Part shown: positions 1-5,058 of the stretch, one piece after another
Layout: every line of letters begins with the position of its first letter
How positions within the stretch are numbered: position 1 is the first letter of the stretch
Assembly: GCA_038240335.1 (NCBI GenBank)
Contig: JBBSDV010000085.1
Span: 1 to 13,499 of the forward strand
Reading direction: 5' to 3'
Source: JBBSDV01 sp038240335
Lineage (GTDB): Bacteria > Chloroflexota > Dehalococcoidia > DSTF01 > JACRBR01
DNA length: 13,499 nt
The notes under the pieces: model-generated
Seen by the model: the letters and a program-made list of their open reading frames with translations, nothing else
What the model was told of the DNA's origin: nothing
Database searches by the model: none
Program-made: the position numbers and the translations under genes

Positions 1-922
1 CGGTCTTGCCGTACGCCGTTTGCGCGTCGAGCCTGCCCTCGCCTGTGATGACAACGTCGGCAGCGGCGATCTTGGCTGCGAGCCCTACCGCTTCGGCGAC
101 CAGCGCGAATCCCGGCTCAATCGCCGCGCCGACGGCGACGAGACCCGCCGCGAGGCCGCCCGCGGCACCCGCGCCCTGCATTGTTCCGACATCGATGCCG
201 CAATCGCGCCGGACGATCTCGGCGAAGTGTGCGAGCGCCGCGTCAAGTACGGCCACGTCGTCGGCCGACGCGCCCTTCTGCGGGCCGAAGACGGCGGCCG
301 CGCCAGTCTCGCCGCAGAGCGGGTTCGTCACGTCGGACGCGACGCGCAGGCGGACGCGCCGCAGCCGTTCGTCGCGCGCCGATAGGTCGATGCGATCGAG
401 CTTAGCCAGCCCGCCGCCACCCGCAGGCACGTCGTTACCCGCCGCGTCGAGGAGCCGCGCGCCGAGCGCCTGCATCGCGCCAGCGCCGCCGTCGACCGTG
501 GCGCTGCCGCCGACGCCGACGATCAGCTCGTCGCAGCCGCGATCGAGCGCGGCGCGGATCAGCTCTCCGGTGCCATATGTCGTGGCAATGAGAGGGTCGC
601 GCTCTCTATCACTGAGGAGCACAAGTCCGGAAGCGGCGGCCATCTCGATCACTGCGGTTCGGTGACCCTCGGTCTCCGGCAAGAGCGCCCATGCCGCCAT
701 CACGGGACGCATCAGAGGGTCGTGCACCTCGATCTCGATCCGCTCACCACGGCGGGCCGTGAGCATCGCCTCAACGAGCCCGGCGCCGCCATCGGACATC
801 GGCGCTTCCGCGACCGTCGCGGACGGAATGCGACGTCGTACGCCCTCGGCGATCGCGCGTGCCGCCGCGGAGGCGGTAAGCGTTCCCTTGAATTCCTGCG
901 GAGCGACCAGGATCATCGTCAT
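1..922 (-). CDS. glxK: Glycerate kinase, C-terminus cut by window edge
   Basis: This is a glycerate kinase of the GlxK/GarK/GckA family, which phosphorylates glycerate with ATP in the cytoplasm and feeds it into lower glycolysis. The 307 visible residues include the family N-terminus (VAPQEFKGTL, residues 6-15), a PMSDGGAG turn near 41-48, VGGSATVDGGAGAMQALG at 137-154, TNPLCGETGAA near 199-209, FGPQKGA near 212-218, and TGEGRLDAQTAYGKT at the edge (293-307). Family members are about 370-380 residues, so about 60-70 are missing off the left side. The start at 922 is preferred over the ATG six bases further in: no Shine-Dalgarno is present, and a TACAAT -10 lies 8 bases upstream, which suits a leaderless message. 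The gene is divergent from the zinc-ribbon gene. Whether the product is 2- or 3-phosphoglycerate cannot be told from this sequence; the symbol is a family label. Confidence 0.92.
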   Translation of the reverse strand, partial: MTMILVAPQEFKGTLTASAAARAIAEGVRRRIPSATVAEAPMSDGGAGLVEAMLTARRGERIEIEVHDPLMRPVMAAWALLPETEGHRTAVIEMAAASGLVLLSDRERDPLIATTYGTGELIRAALDRGCDELIVGVGGSATVDGGAGAMQALGARLLDAAGNDVPAGGGGLAKLDRIDLSARDERLRRVRLRVASDVTNPLCGETGAAAVFGPQKGASADDVAVLDAALAHFAEIVRRDCGIDVGTMQGAGAAGGLAAGLVAVGAAIEPGFALVAEAVGLAAKIAAADVVITGEGRLDAQTAYGKT

Positions 923-930
923 ACTGGGTC

Positions 931-936
931 ATTGTA
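931..936 (-). promoter_or_regulatory. -10 element of the glycerate kinase gene (leaderless)
   Basis: TACAAT on the minus strand matches the TATAAT consensus at 5 of 6 bases and ends 8 bases before the ATG at 922. Transcription would start within about 2 bases of the start codon. There is no good -35 at a 16-18 base spacing. A 6-bp inverted repeat (CGGACG/CGTCCG, 944-960) lies just upstream. Confidence 0.5.
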
Positions 937-1188
937 ATTCCAGCGGACGGTGTTCGTCCGTCGATCTGTGCGCGAAGCCTGCCGTCCGAAAGCGCACCGG
1001 TGCTTGTCACGCGAAAAATGCCGGCGACCCCTGTGCGTGGCGCTCGGTCGATCCAGCGCGTCAGCAGGCGCGAGATGCGCGGCGCGTGCCGGCTGTTGCA
1101 TCATACGCATGCATTCGCGATCTGGCGGTCATCACCGCGGCAGTCGACGACAGTGCGTTCGGCTATCGCCAATCCCACGTCTCACTGC

Positions 1189-1217
1189 TTGACAATAGTA
1201 CACTTGTTCTTTATTCT
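1189..1217 (+). promoter_or_regulatory. Sigma-70-type promoter of the zinc-ribbon gene
   Basis: A perfect TTGACA -35 (1189-1194) is followed by exactly 17 bases and then TATTCT (1212-1217), a 4 of 6 match to the -10 consensus. Transcription would begin near 1224, giving a leader of about 29 bases that contains a Shine-Dalgarno. It is the best -35/-10 pair in the window. The spacer is largely filled by a palindrome-like box (1197-1210), so a bound repressor would cover the promoter. Confidence 0.72.
1197..1210 (+). promoter_or_regulatory. LexA-like operator box A, inside the promoter spacer
   Basis: AGTACACTTGTTCT is an imperfect palindrome lying between the -35 and -10 elements. It fits the cyanobacterial LexA consensus as I recall it (RGTACNNNDGTWCB). 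Its reverse complement, AGAACAAGTGTACT, fits the GAAC-N4-GTnC pattern shared by the boxes at 1226-1239 and 5028-5041. Repression from this position is inferred from placement only. Confidence 0.5.
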
Positions 1218-1225
1218 GCAACATC

Positions 1226-1239
1226 AGAACGTATGTGCG
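1226..1239 (+). promoter_or_regulatory. LexA-like operator box B, downstream of the -10
   Basis: AGAACGTATGTGCG lies just after the expected transcription start and before the Shine-Dalgarno. It matches the box at nrdJ (reverse complement AGAACGCTTGTGCG) at 12 of 14 bases; the two differences are the central pair. Its centre is 29 bases from that of box A. The GAAC-N4-GTnC core is one base away from the GAAC-N4-GTTC core of Gram-positive LexA sites. Confidence 0.5.
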
Positions 1240-1252
1240 GAAGGAGTATCTC

Positions 1253-1384
1253 ATGACTCGACGCGTTCGCATTCGCACCCTCGTCATCCCGCGCGCTCGC
1301 ACGTGTCCGGATTGCGGCGGTCCACTCGTGCACGCAGAAGGCTGCGTCGCATGTCCGGTGTGCGGCTTCAGCGCCTGCAGCTGA
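1253..1384 (+). CDS. 43-residue zinc-ribbon microprotein resembling the NrdJ C-terminal tail
   Basis: This short gene has a strong ribosome binding site (AAGGAG, 1241-1246, 6 bases before ATG) and its own promoter. A basic N-terminus (residues 1-16, six arginines) precedes a ribbon with cysteines at 18, 21, 31, 34, 37 and 42. The stretch 18-42 aligns without gaps to the last 25 residues of NrdJ in this window: CPDCGGPLVHAEGC against CPDCGAILVFAEGC, then C-x2-C-G-(F/Y)-S-x-C. In all, 16 of 25 residues are identical, including all six cysteines. Nine of those 16 use different synonymous codons, so the match reflects selection on protein rather than a recent DNA copy. Four cysteines could bind zinc and two could form a redox pair. 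In class II reductases the cysteine-rich tail is thought to help re-reduce the active site; acting in trans is my inference. It could instead be a general zinc-ribbon regulator. Confidence 0.75.
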   Translation: MTRRVRIRTLVIPRARTCPDCGGPLVHAEGCVACPVCGFSACS

Positions 1385-1510
1385 TCACTGTGCTCGACCC
1401 TCGCGCTCGCGCCTGCGCTATTATGCCGGCGATCCGTAAACAGCTACTGGGCGATGCCCGCAGCCGGAACCGGATATGATCGCCAGAGCATGCGATAGGG
1501 GCGAGCCAGC

Positions 1511-2185
1511 ATGAGCGATGACGGCCTCGACCAGACGAATCGACTGCTGATCGTCGTCCTCGCATTGGTCGGCGTGTTCGTGGCGCTTCTCGTTGTGCTC
1601 CTCGCGTGGAGCGCGCCGGCCGGCACAATCAGCCGAGTGATCGACTTCTCCGGTTACCTGCGCGACCACAACAACCGGGAAGCGAAGACGATCGTCTCGC
1701 TGGGGGCCGCCGTCGTCGTTCTGCTGATGCTCACCGTCATCATCGTCGAGATCACGCCATCGCCAACGCAACGGATGCGCGTTCGCAACCTGAAGTCCGG
1801 AGGCGCCACGATCACGACGACAGCCATCGCGAGTCGCATTGACACCGCGGTGCTCGAGGTGCCGCACGTCGCCGCCTGCGTCGCGACAGTGGCGGCCCGC
1901 GGCAAGCGCGCAGAGATCGTGCTGGACCTGCACGTCGATCCCGGCGCCGACCTGGCCGAGACCGCCGATGCGGCGTGCGGCAGCGCGCAGGCTCTTGTCG
2001 AGCGCGAGATGGGAATCGAGCTTGCGACTCGGCCACGTGCGCGTCTGCACTACCGCGAGTTACGCTTGCGCGGAGACGGATCCGTGACCGAGGCGTCATC
2101 GCCCGGCCGGCAACGCTGGCAGCGACCAGAGGGTGATCTTGACGAACGACGAAGCACCGACACATCTGAAGAAGCGCAAGCCTAA
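1511..2185 (+). CDS. AmaP-like membrane protein with Asp23-type domain
   Basis: The 224-residue product has the layout of the alkaline-shock membrane anchor AmaP. A short N-terminus with TNRLL (residues 9-13) leads into a first membrane helix (about 12-33). A loop with DFSGYLRDHNN follows, then a second helix (about 61-80). The cytoplasmic Asp23-like domain (about 88-187) contains IASRIDTAVLEVPHV and AEIVLDLHVDPGADLAE. The tail (190-224) is polar and probably disordered. AmaP anchors Asp23 at the membrane in Firmicutes; the role in this organism is unknown. The start is supported by AGGGG 9 bases upstream. The 3' end overlaps the start of scpB by about 47 bases, suggesting co-transcription. 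The family call rests on topology and the domain's look, so it is less certain than its neighbours. Confidence 0.68.
   Translation: MSDDGLDQTNRLLIVVLALVGVFVALLVVLLAWSAPAGTISRVIDFSGYLRDHNNREAKTIVSLGAAVVVLLMLTVIIVEITPSPTQRMRVRNLKSGGATITTTAIASRIDTAVLEVPHVAACVATVAARGKRAEIVLDLHVDPGADLAETADAACGSAQALVEREMGIELATRPRARLHYRELRLRGDGSVTEASSPGRQRWQRPEGDLDERRSTDTSEEAQA
2128..2132 (+). promoter_or_regulatory. Shine-Dalgarno that decides the scpB start
   Basis: AGAGG lies 6 bases before TTG at 2139 but directly abuts the alternative GTG at 2133. Normal spacing therefore favours the TTG start. Confidence 0.5.
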
Positions 2186-2735
2186 GCTCATCGAGCCGCC
2201 GGGGGATCAGCTCGTGCAGGTGCTCGAAGCCGTGCTCTTTGTCGCCGACCAGCCGATTGAGGTCGCGGCGCTCGCGCGCACGGTGAACGCGCCGCGCGCC
2301 GAGGTGTCGGATGGGCTCGATGCGCTCGCGGAGGCGTGCCGTGAGCGTGGTGTGCGGCTCCAGCGCACCGGCGATCTCGTCCAGCTCGTCTCCGCACCGC
2401 AGACGGCGGCCTACGTCGAGCGGTTTCTGGGCCTCGAGCATCCGTCGCTGACGAACGCATCGCTCGAGACACTGGCGATCATCGCCTACCGCCAGCCGCT
2501 GACGCGCGCCGGCATCGAATCGGTGCGCGGGGTTGATTGCGATGGGCCGATCCGCACGCTGGTCGCCCGCGGTCTCGTCGAGGAGGTCGGCCGAGCGCCT
2601 GTCGTTGGCCGACCGGTGCTCTTCGGGACGACCGTGCGCTTCCTCGAATACTTCGGCCTGGAGCGTCCCGACGATCTGCCGCCGCTACCGCTCACCGAGG
2701 AGGACGCGGTCGAGCACGAAGAGGCGATCCTCTGA
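2139..2735 (+). CDS. scpB: Segregation and condensation protein B
   Basis: ScpB is the winged-helix kite subunit that works with ScpA and SMC in the bacterial condensin, compacting and segregating the chromosome. Family marks are QVLEAVLFVADQPIEVAALA near the N-terminus, SLETLAIIAYRQPLTRAGIE in the middle, RGVDCDGPIRTLVARGLVEE, and GRPVLFGTTVRFLEYFGLE near the C-terminus. Together these cover both winged-helix domains, and a length of about 198 residues is normal. The start is taken as TTG (2139) because of its Shine-Dalgarno spacing; GTG at 2133 would add two residues. The gene overlaps the AmaP-like gene upstream and the DUF503 gene downstream, so the three are probably one transcript. The usual upstream partner scpA is not in this window, and its place is taken by the AmaP-like gene. 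Confidence 0.95.
   Translation: MTNDEAPTHLKKRKPKLIEPPGDQLVQVLEAVLFVADQPIEVAALARTVNAPRAEVSDGLDALAEACRERGVRLQRTGDLVQLVSAPQTAAYVERFLGLEHPSLTNASLETLAIIAYRQPLTRAGIESVRGVDCDGPIRTLVARGLVEEVGRAPVVGRPVLFGTTVRFLEYFGLERPDDLPPLPLTEEDAVEHEEAIL
2720..2724 (+). promoter_or_regulatory. Shine-Dalgarno supporting a CTG start
   Basis: AGAGG lies 7 bases upstream of CTG at 2732, within the last codons of scpB. There is no ATG, GTG or TTG in frame nearby, so this site supports CTG as initiator of the DUF503 gene. Confidence 0.6.
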
Positions 2736-3031
2736 ACGTCGGCGTCCTCCGCTTCACGCTGCGGATTCCGGAAAGCGGTTCGCTCAAGGACAAGCGGCAG
2801 GTCGTCCGCAGCGTCGCCCAGCGCCTCCGCAACAAGTTCCAGGTTGCCGTCGCCGAGGTCGCGGACAACGACGTATGGCAGCTCGCCACGCTCGGCGTCG
2901 CATGCGTCGCGAACGAGCGCCGGCACTGCGAAGACGTCCTCTCCGAGGTCGTCGCCTACGTGCGCGACTCTCGGCTCGACGCCGAGATGATCAATATCGA
3001 GACCGAGGTGATCGACATGGACGCGAGCTAG
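2732..3031 (+). CDS. YlxP-like DUF503 protein, probable CTG start
   Basis: The 99-residue protein belongs to the DUF503 (YlxP) family, whose members often sit near translation and ribosome-assembly genes; the molecular role is not established. Family features are VGVLRFTLRIPESGSLKDKR at residues 3-22, then VVRSVAQRLRNKFQVAVAEV, DVWQLATLGVACVAN and a C-terminal IETEV. The conserved N-terminus begins immediately at the scpB stop. The only fitting initiator is CTG at 2732, giving a CTGA overlap of 4 bases with scpB and an AGAGG 7 bases upstream. The next upstream in-frame ATG (2537) would add 65 arginine-rich residues that read scpB out of frame. The nearest internal ATG (about 2988) would remove nearly the whole domain. 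Translational coupling to scpB is likely. Confidence 0.92.
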   Translation: MNVGVLRFTLRIPESGSLKDKRQVVRSVAQRLRNKFQVAVAEVADNDVWQLATLGVACVANERRHCEDVLSEVVAYVRDSRLDAEMINIETEVIDMDAS

Positions 3032-3091
3032 ACGCGCCGCTCGGCGGTGCCGCATCGCTCGTTCGCGGTCATTCAGCTCGTCGACGACTTG

Positions 3092-3394
3092 CTAGTCGAT
3101 GGTGGCGACGGGCGTCAGCCGCATGATCTCAGGACGCCCGTTGAGCAGGCCGCCAATCTTGCCGCCGAACGCCGCCATGTGCGGCGTCTTGCCGTGCGCC
3201 GCCGCCGCTTCGTCATCGGCATACGCTTCCACGAACACGAACTCGGTCGGCGTCTTTATATTCTGCGTGAGCGAGTACTGGAGCGTGCGGCCCGCCTCGC
3301 TCGCCTTTACTGCGGCGACCATCTCCATGCCGGCGGCCTTGAATTCCTCCTCCTTGCCCTCTTGCACGGTCAGCTTTGCGACGATTGCGAGCAT
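3092..3394 (-). CDS. Small quinol-monooxygenase-like (ABM domain) protein
   Basis: This 100-residue protein is a single ferredoxin-like ABM domain, as in YgiN-type quinol monooxygenases and relatives. It starts with the typical strand MLAIVAKLTVQEGKEEEFKA. LQYSLTQNIKTPTEFVFVE follows in the middle, then an acidic turn (ADDEAAAAHG), and KTPHMAAFGGKIGGLL with the usual histidine region. Such proteins form dimers and may act on quinols or reactive carbonyls, but many have no known substrate. The start is well supported: GGAGG lies 6 bases upstream of ATG at 3394. The gene stands alone, convergent with the DUF503 gene (60-base gap) and downstream of the surface-protein gene on the same strand. 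Confidence 0.87.
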   Translation of the reverse strand: MLAIVAKLTVQEGKEEEFKAAGMEMVAAVKASEAGRTLQYSLTQNIKTPTEFVFVEAYADDEAAAAHGKTPHMAAFGGKIGGLLNGRPEIMRLTPVATID

Positions 3395-3485
3395 CGGAAA
3401 CCTCCACTAACGCTTGCTTGATTCGCGCATCATCGTCCGTGATCCGGCGCTTACGATCACGCGGTGCCTCGACATGGACCGGACG

Positions 3486-3519
3486 ACAGAACGCCGCCGA
3501 TTCATCGGCGGCGTTCTGT
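3486..3519. terminator. Long perfect hairpin, probable terminator
   Basis: A 15-bp perfect stem (outer ACAGAACGCC, paired with GGCGTTCTGT) closes on a loop of about 4 bases; allowing a 2-base loop it is 16 bp. On the plus strand it is followed by TTCTTG. On the minus strand, where the surface-protein gene ends nearby at 3565, there is no U-run. It may stop leftward transcription by structure alone, or work mainly on the plus strand. Confidence 0.6.
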
Positions 3520-3529
3520 TCTTGCTCCT

Positions 3530-3547
3530 CCGCCGTGATTACGGCGG
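3530..3547. terminator. Second hairpin after the surface-protein gene
   Basis: CCGCCGT pairs with ACGGCGG around a GATT loop (7 bp), flanked by CTCCT (3525-3529) and AGGAG (about 3555-3559), which could extend it. It lies between the surface-protein stop codon and the longer hairpin, so leftward transcripts meet two hairpins in a row. Confidence 0.45.
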
Positions 3548-3564
3548 TTGCATGAGGAGCCCTG

Positions 3565-4851
3565 CTAAGTGGTGCGGCGCAGCTTCAGCCCAATGGCGAG
3601 CAGCCCGCCGGCGATACCGGCAATGACTATGAGCGTCGTCAGCATTCCTGTGCTCCCTTCGCTTGAGCCGCTGCCCGTGTCCGGAAGCGCTCGGCCGGTC
3701 GAGTGAACCGGCTGCGCTGGTGCCTGCGGCTGCACATCGCTACTGAGCACCACTGACTCTCGTCGCGCAGTTGAAGTCGGCGCCACGGCGGTTCGCGTAG
3801 TTGTCGATGCCGGCGGTGTTGAAGGCGTCGAGCTTGGCCGCGCTGTGCTGGTCGACGTCGGCTGCGCTGTCCGTGTCGGCGCCGGCGTCGACGTTTCGTG
3901 CGTCATCGTCTGCGTCGACTGGGCCGTGCTCGTCACCTCGATTGTCGCCGTCTCGGTCGGCGTGTTCGTCGCCGTCTCTGTCGGGATGTTCGTCGCCGTC
4001 TCGGTCGGCGTGTTCGTCGCCGTCTCGGTCGGCGTGTTCGTCGCCGTGTCCGTCGGCGTGTTCGTCGCCGTGTCCGTCGGCGACGCCGTCTTCGTGCTCG
4101 TCACCGTGTACGTGCTGGCTACCGTCTGTGTGCTCGTTACCGTTCGCGTTGTCGTTGCCGTGTGCGCCGGCATGGTCACTGTCGGCGCGGCCGTCTTCGT
4201 CGCCGTCGGCACTGATGTGTTCGTCGCCGTGCTGGTCGACGTCTTCGTCGCCGTCGGCACGAGTGTTTTGGTCGCGGTTGGGACGAGTGTTTTCGTTGCC
4301 GTGCTAGTCGCCGTCTTCGTAGCTGTGTGCGTCGCCGTCGCACAGTTCGTGGGGGTGGCAATCGCCGGCAACGAGGCTACGGAATAGGTCGGCAGGTAGC
4401 GGTCGTAGGCAGGGTCGCTGCTGGGGCTGCTCGTCGCGCCGCCGTCGTAGACCTTGATGCTGCCCGTCGTCGCCACCGGGAACGTCGTGCCCGACAGGGT
4501 GAACAGCGTGAAGCTGCTCTTGACGGTGTGGTCGACCACCACGAAGCCGGCCGGTGCCGCGGGGTGTACCGTGAGCGTGTCGAAGTAGTCGTACTCCTTG
4601 ATCACCGTGCCGCCGATGTTGACATCGATCACGATCAAGCGGTTGTCGCTGCCGTCGGTCTTCGAGCCGCCGTTTTGGTACGTCGCCGAGTATTGCCAGC
4701 CTGCGCACGTCGAATTCGACGCCACCGTAACGTTGTGCGCCGACGCAACCTGCGTCAGTGCCAGCAACGCCACGACTGCGGCGGCCGCAGCGCCGACGAG
4801 CATGCCTCCGCGTAGCAGGAGTGGTGCGTTCTGTCTGCGGGTGTTGTGCAT
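3565..4851 (-). CDS. Threonine-rich surface protein with LPDTG sorting signal
   Basis: A 428-residue exported protein built like a cell-wall-anchored or membrane-tethered surface protein. A signal peptide (residues 1-38, arginine-rich start, hydrophobic 18-33, likely cleavage after VASA) leads to a globular domain of about 130 residues (39-170). That domain is rich in beta-prone sequence and bounded by Cys49 and Cys170, which could pair. Next is a long threonine/proline/alanine stalk (about 171-360), including six tandem 8-residue units of the PTETATNT type (258-305). LPDTG (389-393), a membrane helix (about 403-422) and a basic KLRRTT end complete a sortase signal. The start is supported by AGGAG 7 bases upstream. 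I do not recognise the N-terminal domain. The stalk is likely extended and possibly O-glycosylated (inference). No sortase gene is in the window. Confidence 0.88.
   Translation of the reverse strand: MHNTRRQNAPLLLRGGMLVGAAAAAVVALLALTQVASAHNVTVASNSTCAGWQYSATYQNGGSKTDGSDNRLIVIDVNIGGTVIKEYDYFDTLTVHPAAPAGFVVVDHTVKSSFTLFTLSGTTFPVATTGSIKVYDGGATSSPSSDPAYDRYLPTYSVASLPAIATPTNCATATHTATKTATSTATKTLVPTATKTLVPTATKTSTSTATNTSVPTATKTAAPTVTMPAHTATTTRTVTSTQTVASTYTVTSTKTASPTDTATNTPTDTATNTPTETATNTPTETATNIPTETATNTPTETATIEVTSTAQSTQTMTHETSTPAPTRTAQPTSTSTARPSSTPSTPPASTTTRTAVAPTSTARRESVVLSSDVQPQAPAQPVHSTGRALPDTGSGSSEGSTGMLTTLIVIAGIAGGLLAIGLKLRRTT
3937..4080 (-). repeat. Six tandem 24-base units in the surface-protein stalk
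   Basis: Six near-identical 24-base units encode PT(D/E)TATNT-type octapeptides at residues 258-305. Units 1-2 carry aspartate and units 3-6 glutamate; one unit has Ile for Thr and the last ends IE. A looser TATKTLVP-type repeat lies earlier (about 178-220). Near-identical units suggest copy number changes by slippage or recombination. Confidence 0.85.
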
Positions 4852-4872
4852 GGGGCCGCTCCTCTGTTTTCC

Positions 4873-4892
4873 CGCCGGAACAATGACCGGCG
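4873..4892 (-). other. Small hairpin in the surface-protein leader
   Basis: CGCCGG and CCGGCG (6 bp, 8-base loop) lie upstream of the Shine-Dalgarno at 4859-4863 of the surface-protein gene. It could affect mRNA stability or translation, but the stem is short and may be chance in GC-rich DNA. Confidence 0.3.
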
Positions 4893-4922
4893 ATGTCTGC
4901 TATTTCTTCCTCCCTAACAACG

Positions 4923-4935
4923 TGTCAACTTGACA
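4923..4935. promoter_or_regulatory. Palindrome of back-to-back TTGACA motifs
   Basis: TGTCAACTTGACA is a perfect inverted repeat around one base in the divergent spacer between the surface-protein gene and nrdJ. It offers a consensus -35 in both directions, but neither side has a good -10 at 17 bases (leftward AAATAG, rightward GGCCGT). It may be a -35 for the surface-protein gene, an operator, or chance. Confidence 0.35.
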
Positions 4936-5027
4936 TGGCATTACGGGAAAACGGCCGTATCTTTTCAAACCGGCCGGATTTTCGGCGGCCGAACAACGAA
5001 CCGGCACACGCTCCGAACACCGATATC

Positions 5028-5041
5028 CGCACAAGCGTTCT
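5028..5041 (+). promoter_or_regulatory. LexA-like operator box at the nrdJ promoter
   Basis: CGCACAAGCGTTCT (reverse complement AGAACGCTTGTGCG) lies 2 bases upstream of the nrdJ -10. It matches box B of the zinc-ribbon gene except at the central two bases. A further inverted pair, CCGAACA (5013-5019) and TGTTCGG (5049-5055), flanks it and overlaps the promoter. A regulator bound here would block or position polymerase. LexA is the best guess; the box does not look like an NrdR box. Confidence 0.5.
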
Positions 5042-5049
5042 GGTATACT
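5041..5049 (+). promoter_or_regulatory. Extended -10 promoter of nrdJ (leaderless)
   Basis: TGGTATACT is an extended -10 (TG, one base, then TATACT, 5 of 6 to consensus). It ends 9 bases before the ATG at 5059, so transcription should begin within about 3 bases of the start codon. No Shine-Dalgarno is visible and the -35 position is poor (CGATAT), as expected for an extended -10. Confidence 0.6.
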
Positions 5050-5058
5050 GTTCGGACG

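Larger units (their letters stand above)
923..1252. other. 330-base divergent intergenic region
   Basis: This spacer separates the glycerate kinase from the zinc-ribbon gene. Its left end holds the kinase -10 box and a small inverted repeat (944-960). Its right end (1189-1246) holds the promoter, two operator-like boxes and the Shine-Dalgarno of the zinc-ribbon gene. Between roughly 965 and 1185 there is only a 10-bp palindrome (GCACCGGTGC, 994-1003). The open frames there look like chance GC-rich frames with arginine-rich, low-information translations. Confidence 0.6.

Noticed and set aside
994..1003. GCACCGGTGC palindrome as an operator
   Set aside because: A single 10-bp GC-rich palindrome far from any promoter element, with no second copy in the window; chance is a sufficient explanation.
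2537..2731. Earlier ATG start for the DUF503 protein
   Set aside because: The added residues are an arginine-rich out-of-frame reading of scpB; the domain begins at 2732 with its own Shine-Dalgarno.
3937..4080. CRISPR-like array
   Set aside because: The units are contiguous 24-base repeats without spacers and encode an in-frame protein repeat.
3845..4387. Plus-strand valine-rich repetitive open frame
   Set aside because: It is the complement of the threonine-rich stalk repeats, not an independent gene.
5028..5041. NrdR box at nrdJ
   Set aside because: The sequence lacks the CWATATATWG-type core expected of NrdR sites; the GAAC-N4-GTnC form is nearer to LexA sites.
4930..5058. Upstream extension of nrdJ to an earlier ATG
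   Set aside because: The extra 43 residues lie upstream of and across the predicted extended -10, lack family similarity and have no Shine-Dalgarno.
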